Shown: in pieces, positions 1 through 4,309 of the stretch | How positions within the stretch are numbered: position 1 is the first letter of the stretch | Layout: each line of letters starts with the position of its first letter | Source of the DNA: Spirochaetaceae bacterium | Lineage (GTDB): Bacteria > Spirochaetota > Spirochaetia > SZUA-6 > Bin103 | Assembly (NCBI GenBank): GCA_028818385.1 | Contig: JAPPNY010000123.1 | Span: forward strand, 1 to 8,748 | Length of the DNA: 8,748 nucleotides | Reading direction: 5' to 3' | The notes under the pieces: generated by a model | Database searches by the model: none | What the model was told of the DNA's origin: nothing | The model's input: only the letters and a program-made list of their open reading frames with translations | Program-made: the position numbers and the translations under genes

Positions 1-1
1 G

Positions 2-355
2 CAGCGGCCCGCCGACCGGCGTCCCGTGGGCGCGCAGGACCGCAGCGACCGGCCATCCCGACCGAATCGGCCCGAGCACCGGGACCGCGGGGCACCCGCC
101 GGGCCACGGCCCGTGCGCCCACCGGCCGCCGTCCCCGCCGCCGCACGGGCGGGAAACCGAGCCGGATCGGGCGGCGGTCGTCCGCGCGCGCCCGAAGCGG
201 CCAACGGAACGAAACCCCGGCCGGCGCCCAGGCCCGCGACCTCGCCCGCGAAGAAGGAGGCTCCGGCCGCGCCCGTTCGTCCTCCGGCGCCCGCGAAGCG
301 TTCGCTGCTCAAGAGACTCCTGGGCCGGCTGACCGGTAAAGCCGACGACGCGTGA
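2..355 (+). CDS. C-terminal tail of an unidentified protein, 5'-truncated by the window edge; Pro/Ala/Arg-rich, probably disordered
   Basis: The reading frame is open from the first complete codon at position 2 to the TGA at 353-355. A GTG at 26 could start a 109-residue protein. No Shine-Dalgarno-like sequence precedes it and the same low-complexity composition continues upstream, so I read this as the 3' end of a longer gene. The product is dominated by Pro, Ala, Arg and Gly with scattered Lys and Glu, and shows no folded-domain motif. It ends in a short basic amphipathic segment (KRSLLKRLLGRLTGK) followed by an acidic ADDA. Basic low-complexity tails like this are known on RNA-binding proteins such as DEAD-box helicases, but nothing here identifies the family. 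The stop codon overlaps the folD start by 4 nt (GTGA), so the two are probably translated in a coupled way from one mRNA. I am fairly sure the frame is coding and unsure of any function. Confidence 0.55.
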   Translation, partial: QRPADRRPVGAQDRSDRPSRPNRPEHRDRGAPAGPRPVRPPAAVPAAARAGNRAGSGGGRPRAPEAANGTKPRPAPRPATSPAKKEAPAAPVRPPAPAKRSLLKRLLGRLTGKADDA

Positions 356-1224
356 GCCCAGCCGGCGCGACGATCGTCGCCGGCGCGGAGGTCGCGGCCG
401 CGTTGCGCAAGGAGGTGAGCGCGGCCGCCGCCAGATTGACGGCGGCCGCCGACCGTCAGCCGCGGCTGGACGTGCTGTTGATCGGCGACGATCCAGCCTC
501 CGCGTGGTACGCTGGCGCGAAGCGCAAGCTCGGCCGGCGGCTCGGCATCGAGGTGCGCGTCATCGAGCTGGGGGCCGACACGCCGGCCGCGGACGCCGCC
601 GACGCGGTGGGCCGCGCGAGCCGCGATCCGCTCGTCGACGGGGTGATCATCGAGTTGCCGCTGCCGGAGGGGATCCCGCTCGCCGGACTCTGCGACCGTC
701 TGGATCCGGCGAAGGACGTCGACGGCATCACCGCCGCCAACCGGGCCGCGCTCTTCGACGGGCGCGAGGAGCGGGCGCTGGTGCCGGCCACGGCGCTGGC
801 TTGCGTCCGCATGATCGAGCGTTGCGGCCGCACCATCCGCGGCGCAGCGGTCGCCGTCGTCGGCCGCGGGCCGACCGTGGGCCGTCCCGTAGCCGCCGCG
901 CTGGTCAACCGTCACGCCACGGTCACGGTGTGCCACACCCGCACGCGCGACCTGGGCGCGGTGCTCGGCGAAGCGGAGGTGGTGGTGGCCGCCGCCGGCG
1001 TGCCGCGCCTGGTCACCGGAACGATGATCCGGCCCGGCGCGGCGGTGATCGACGCCGGCACCAACCAGGTGGGAGACGAACTGGTCGGCGACGTGGAGCC
1101 TGAATCGGTCGCCGCGGTCGCCGGCGCGCTGACGCCGGTGCCGGGCGGAGTGGGAACGGTCACGACGGCCATGATCATGGTCAACGTGATGCGCGCGGCT
1201 GCCATGAGGGGGATGGCGGGATGA
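352..1224 (+). CDS. folD: FolD-family methylenetetrahydrofolate dehydrogenase (cyclohydrolase activity doubtful)
   Basis: This cytoplasmic one-carbon enzyme oxidises 5,10-methylene-THF to 5,10-methenyl-THF with NAD(P)+. In bifunctional FolD it also hydrolyses the product to 10-formyl-THF. At 290 residues it has the normal family length. Visible landmarks are the active-site Tyr53 and Lys57 (YAGAKRK), the LPLP motif at 102-105, KDVDG with Asp124, the Rossmann segment GRGPTVGRP at 171-179, VTVCHT at 191-196, and TPVPGGVG at 260-267. Three positions depart from the usual family pattern. The Gln before LPLP (human Gln100) is Glu101, PCTPxG is replaced by PATALA at 145-150, and GRS is GRG. Human Lys56, Gln100 and Asp125 are known active-site residues, so the Glu suggests altered cyclohydrolase activity; this is inference. 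The GTG start is preferred because it lies just before the conserved N-terminal strand and overlaps the upstream stop. There is no clear Shine-Dalgarno, so translation is probably coupled. The next gene encodes a functionally related folate enzyme. Confidence 0.93.
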   Translation: MSPAGATIVAGAEVAAALRKEVSAAAARLTAAADRQPRLDVLLIGDDPASAWYAGAKRKLGRRLGIEVRVIELGADTPAADAADAVGRASRDPLVDGVIIELPLPEGIPLAGLCDRLDPAKDVDGITAANRAALFDGREERALVPATALACVRMIERCGRTIRGAAVAVVGRGPTVGRPVAAALVNRHATVTVCHTRTRDLGAVLGEAEVVVAAAGVPRLVTGTMIRPGAAVIDAGTNQVGDELVGDVEPESVAAVAGALTPVPGGVGTVTTAMIMVNVMRAAAMRGMAG

Positions 1225-1853
1225 GCATGCTGGCGTTGCCGGTGACGGAGTTCCTGGCGCAGGCCGCGTCCCGTTCGCCCGCCCCGGGCGGCGGCGCGGT
1301 GGCCGCGGTGACCGGCGCCGGCGCCGCTGCTCTGGTGTCGATGGTCGGGGAGCTGACCATCGGCCGGAAGCGCTACCGGGACGTGCAGATGGAGGTCACG
1401 GCGCTCCGCGACCGGGCGGTCACCGCCATGCGCGCGCTGCAGGAGGCGGCCGTCGAGGACGCCGACGCCTACGGGGCGTACCTGCGGGCGTCGGCCCTGC
1501 CCAGGGAAGGCGCCGCCGCGCGTGGGCGGCGCGAAGCGGAGGTCGCCGCCGCCGTCGTGCGCATGACGCGCGCGCCGCTGGCCACGGCCGAGCGCTGCGC
1601 CGAGGTGCTGGGGCTGGCCCGGCAGCTCGCGCCGATCGGCGCCGTGCACGCCATCAGCGACGCCGGCGTCGCGTTGCATCTGGCGCATGCGGCGCTGAAA
1701 TCGGCACTGTTGACGGTCGACGTCAATCTTCCGTTCCTGCGTGATGCGGAGACGGCCGATTCGATCAGAAAACGCAGAGAAGATCTTGAACTAAATGCCG
1801 CAAGCGAAGTATTTGAGGGAACGAACGCTGTTTCCGCGCGCCTGAATGGATAA
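1221..1853 (+). CDS. Cyclodeaminase/cyclohydrolase (FTCD C-terminal) family protein, probable methenyltetrahydrofolate cyclohydrolase (FchA-like)
   Basis: A 210-residue stand-alone, all-helical protein of the family that includes the cyclodeaminase half of formiminotransferase-cyclodeaminase and the FchA methenyl-THF cyclohydrolases. Family marks are the Gly-rich folate-site loop SPAPGGGAVAA at 19-29, MVGELTIGRKRY at 41-52, the acidic DADAY at 80-84, ISDAGVAL around Ser146-Asp147, and DVNLPFLRD from 167. No formiminotransferase domain is fused or adjacent and no histidine-degradation gene is in view. With folD immediately upstream, hydrolysis of methenyl-THF to 10-formyl-THF is the more likely role than formimino-THF deamination. 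Pairing of fchA with folD is known from acetogenic clostridia. The ATG overlaps the folD stop (ATGA), and a purine-rich GAGGGGGA at 1206-1213 serves as Shine-Dalgarno. The last ~30 codons (from about 1765) are notably AT-rich, using AGA, AAA, CTA, AAT, GTA and TTT, unlike the rest of the gene. Family assignment is firm; the exact reaction is inferred. Confidence 0.88.
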   Translation: MSMLALPVTEFLAQAASRSPAPGGGAVAAVTGAGAAALVSMVGELTIGRKRYRDVQMEVTALRDRAVTAMRALQEAAVEDADAYGAYLRASALPREGAAARGRREAEVAAAVVRMTRAPLATAERCAEVLGLARQLAPIGAVHAISDAGVALHLAHAALKSALLTVDVNLPFLRDAETADSIRKRREDLELNAASEVFEGTNAVSARLNG

Positions 1854-1994
1854 TTTTGGCCATGTTCTTCATGTTTTTGTTCATTCCTGACCAAGTTCTA
1901 CACCAGAAGACGAGATAGGCCCTGCTTTCTGGGTCATTCCAGATTTACCTTACAGGAACCGGTCATCGGTTTGCAGAGTCTCGTGCATGGGGGC

Positions 1995-2024
1995 TTGACA
2001 GTCTGCGATGATGACTCGTATGTT
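1995..2024 (+). promoter_or_regulatory. Candidate sigma70-type promoter of the ilvB-ilvN-polA operon
   Basis: A perfect -35 hexamer TTGACA (1995-2000) is followed after 18 bp by TATGTT (2019-2024), which matches 4 of 6 of the -10 consensus including the key first, second and last bases. It lies in an AT-rich 194-bp gap (1854-2047) that otherwise holds only weak dyads. The predicted start near 2031 leaves a leader of about 17 nt before the ilvB ATG. That is enough for the Shine-Dalgarno but not for a leader peptide, T-box or riboswitch. Confidence 0.6.
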
Positions 2025-2035
2025 CCCAAACTCAC

Positions 2036-2040
2036 AGGAG
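2036..2040 (+). promoter_or_regulatory. Ribosome binding site of ilvB
   Basis: AGGAG lies 7 nt upstream of the ATG at 2048. It is the cleanest Shine-Dalgarno in the window and fixes the ilvB start over the internal ATG at 2054. Confidence 0.75.
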
Positions 2041-2047
2041 TGAAGCG

Positions 2048-3775
2048 ATGGCAATGACGGACAACGGCATGGAAGGCGGACACGTCCTGATCAAGTGCCT
2101 GGAACAGGCCGGGATCAAGCACGTGTTCGGCCTGTCGGGTGGCGCGGCGCTGCCGATCTTCGACGCGCTGGTCGCGACCGGGACCGACATGGAGTTCATC
2201 CTGGTCCGCCACGAGCAAGGCGCCGCGCACATGGCCGACGGCTACGCGCGCGCCACGGGAAAGCCGGCCTGCGTGTTGGTGACCAGCGGCCCGGGTGCCA
2301 CCAACACCCTGACCGGGATCATGACCGCGCACATGGACTCGGTGCCGATGATCGTCGTCTCCGGGCAGCAGGTGACCTGGATGCTCGGCAAGGACGCCTT
2401 TCAGGAGGCGGACATCTTCGGCGTGACCATGCCGATCGTGAAGCACAGCTACCTGGTCAAGGAAACGGCCGACATCCCCCGCACCGTGCGGGAGGCCGTG
2501 CATATCGCCACCAGCGGCCGTCCCGGCCCGGTGCTCATCGACGTTCCCAAGAACGTCAGCCAGGGGCCGTTCGCCGGCTCCATGGAGCCCGGCCTTGAGC
2601 TGCCCGGCTACCACGTGCCGGAGCTGACCGATCGGGAGTCCATCCACGACATCGCGGAGGCGCTGGGCAACGCGCGCCGGCCGGTGCTGCTGATCGGGCA
2701 CGGCGCCCTGATCGCAGGCGCGCATGAGGCGGTGCGCGCGCTGGCCGAGAAGCTGCACGCCCCGGTGACCACCACGCTGCTGGGCAAGGGCGCGTTCCCG
2801 GAGACCCATCCGCTGTCGCTGGGCATGCTGGGCATGCACGGCACTGCGTACGCGAACAAGGCGGTCATGGAGTGCGACCTGATCATGTCGGTCGGCTCCC
2901 GCTTCGACGACCGCATCGTCGGCGACCCGACCAAGTTCTGCCAGAACGCCACCAAGATCCACATCGACATCGACGAGGGTGAGATCGGCAAGATGATCAA
3001 GCCCGACCTGCACTGCGTGGCCGATGCCCGCGTGGCGCTGGAGGAGCTGACCAGGCACGTCGGCCGGCTGGAGACCGAGGAGTGGCTGACCCGCCTGGAC
3101 GGATACAAGAAGCGTTATCCGCTGAAGTACCGCAAGCAGGGTGGGTTGAAAATGCAGCACGTGATCGACGAGCTCTACCACCTGACGGGCGGGCGCGCGA
3201 TCGTCTCCAGCGACGTCGGCCAGCACCAGATGTGGGCGGCGCAGTTCTACCTGACCGACCACCCTGACAACTGGCTCTCATCCGGCGGTGCCGGCAGCAT
3301 GGGCTTCGGCTTCCCCGCGGCGATCGGCGCCCAGTTCGGCCGTCCGGACGACCTTGTGCTGGCGATCGTCGGCGACGGCGGCTTCCAGATGACCATGTGC
3401 GAGCTGGCCACCGCCTGCATCCACAAGCTGCCGCTCAAGGTGATCGTGCTCAACAACCACTACCTGGGCATGGTCCGGCAGTGGCAGGAGTTGTTCTACG
3501 ACGAACGGGAGAGCGGGGTCGACCTGGAGGGCAATCCGGACTTCGCCAAGCTGGCGCAGTCGTTCGGGGCCATGGGGCTCAACCTGCGCCGCCCCGGCGA
3601 CGTGCGCAAGGTCCTGACCCGGGCGCTGGAGTACGACGACGGCCCGGTGCTCGTCAACGCGGAGGTGGAGAAGGCGGACAACGTCTACCCGATGGTCCCC
3701 TCCGGCCAGCCGCTGGAGACCATGATCATCGACCGGCCGACCACCAAGCTGGCCAAGCCGGTGGGGTCCACCTGA
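2048..3775 (+). CDS. ilvB: Acetolactate synthase (acetohydroxyacid synthase), large catalytic subunit
   Basis: This ThDP-, Mg2+- and FAD-dependent enzyme condenses two pyruvates to 2-acetolactate, or pyruvate with 2-ketobutyrate to 2-aceto-2-hydroxybutyrate. It is the first shared step of valine, leucine and isoleucine synthesis. The 575-residue length is typical. The N-terminal ThDP domain has the catalytic Glu56 in VRHEQGAAHMADGYARATG, followed by TSGPGATN and the family signature GKDAFQEADIFG. The C-terminal ThDP-binding motif starts with GDG at 442-444 and ends with Asn469-Asn470. MVRQWQELFY follows, with Trp479 equivalent to the tryptophan of the herbicide site in plant enzymes. This last segment separates it from glyoxylate carboligase and pyruvate oxidase relatives. 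The usual FGYPGG near the N-terminus reads FGLSGG here. The stop overlaps the start of ilvN (TGATG), as expected for subunits made in a fixed ratio. Confidence 0.96.
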   Translation: MAMTDNGMEGGHVLIKCLEQAGIKHVFGLSGGAALPIFDALVATGTDMEFILVRHEQGAAHMADGYARATGKPACVLVTSGPGATNTLTGIMTAHMDSVPMIVVSGQQVTWMLGKDAFQEADIFGVTMPIVKHSYLVKETADIPRTVREAVHIATSGRPGPVLIDVPKNVSQGPFAGSMEPGLELPGYHVPELTDRESIHDIAEALGNARRPVLLIGHGALIAGAHEAVRALAEKLHAPVTTTLLGKGAFPETHPLSLGMLGMHGTAYANKAVMECDLIMSVGSRFDDRIVGDPTKFCQNATKIHIDIDEGEIGKMIKPDLHCVADARVALEELTRHVGRLETEEWLTRLDGYKKRYPLKYRKQGGLKMQHVIDELYHLTGGRAIVSSDVGQHQMWAAQFYLTDHPDNWLSSGGAGSMGFGFPAAIGAQFGRPDDLVLAIVGDGGFQMTMCELATACIHKLPLKVIVLNNHYLGMVRQWQELFYDERESGVDLEGNPDFAKLAQSFGAMGLNLRRPGDVRKVLTRALEYDDGPVLVNAEVEKADNVYPMVPSGQPLETMIIDRPTTKLAKPVGST

Positions 3776-4305
3776 TGGCGTCGGGAAACGGGCACGTGGG
3801 CAGCCTGATGGAGGAGCGCCCGGTCAACACGTTGAGCGCCCTGGTCGCCAACAAGCCGGGTGTCCTGGCCCGCATCGCGCAGGTGTTCGCGCGGCGCGCC
3901 TACAACATCGAGTCGCTGGTGGTCTCGCCGGCGCACAACGGCGCCTACTCGCGGATGACGATCGGCGCGTCGGGCGATCCGCAGGGGCTGGATCAGATCA
4001 TCAAGGGGGTCAACAAGCTGGTGGACGTCATCCACTGCTTCGACCACACCTTCGACCGCGCCGTGGTGCAGGAGCTGGCGCTGGTGAAGATCTCCTGCCG
4101 GTCGGACCAGCGCACCGAGGCGCTGCAGATCTGCGATCACTTCGACTGCACCACCGAGGACCTCACCGAGCAGTCGATGATCCTCAAGTGCACGGGGTCG
4201 TCGGAAAAGGTCGACGCGCTGCTCGGCATGCTCGAGAAGTTCGGGATCGTCGAGATGATCCGCACCGGCAAAGTTGTGATGGCACGGGGCGGGGAAGTAA
4301 CCTGA
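3775..4305 (+). CDS. ilvN: Acetolactate synthase, small regulatory subunit
   Basis: This regulatory partner of IlvB activates the large subunit and, in characterised enzymes, gives valine feedback inhibition. The 176-residue product has the usual two-part structure. The N-terminal ACT domain (about residues 15-90) contains TLSALVANKPGVLARIAQVF, RRAYNIESLVV, SRMTI and the conserved KLVDV. A C-terminal ALS_ss_C region begins around ELALVKISC and runs to KFGIVEMIRTGKVVMARG. The ATG at 3775 shares its A with the ilvB stop (TGATG) and has GGGG at 3763-3766 as a reasonable Shine-Dalgarno. An in-frame ATG at 3808 (residue 12) lies nearer the first conserved strand and is an alternative. The same frame is open further upstream inside ilvB, but that part is antisense-free shadow sequence and not family-like. 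polA begins 4 nt after the stop. Some databases call the same subunit ilvH. Confidence 0.94.
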   Translation: MASGNGHVGSLMEERPVNTLSALVANKPGVLARIAQVFARRAYNIESLVVSPAHNGAYSRMTIGASGDPQGLDQIIKGVNKLVDVIHCFDHTFDRAVVQELALVKISCRSDQRTEALQICDHFDCTTEDLTEQSMILKCTGSSEKVDALLGMLEKFGIVEMIRTGKVVMARGGEVT

Positions 4306-4309
4306 CGGG

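Noticed and set aside
504..1103. A 199-codon frame overlapping folD on the same strand
   Set aside because: Its product is extremely Arg/Gly-rich, a typical +1-frame shadow of high-GC DNA, with FolD clearly coding here.
1221..1853. Histidine-degradation formiminotransferase-cyclodeaminase
   Set aside because: Only the C-terminal domain family is present at 210 residues, with no formiminotransferase half or hut genes nearby; the folD pairing favours a cyclohydrolase role.
1903..1932. Inverted repeat CCAGAA/TTCTGG in the fchA-ilvB gap, considered as a terminator
   Set aside because: It has only 6 bp of stem with an 18-nt loop and no following T-run.
1957..1971. AACCG/CGGTT dyad upstream of ilvB, considered as an operator
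   Set aside because: A 5-bp stem with a 5-nt spacer is easily found by chance and matches no operator I know.
1934..3262. A 442-codon open frame antisense to ilvB
   Set aside because: It has no recognisable domain and the biased composition of a shadow frame, and it runs through the ilvB promoter and start.
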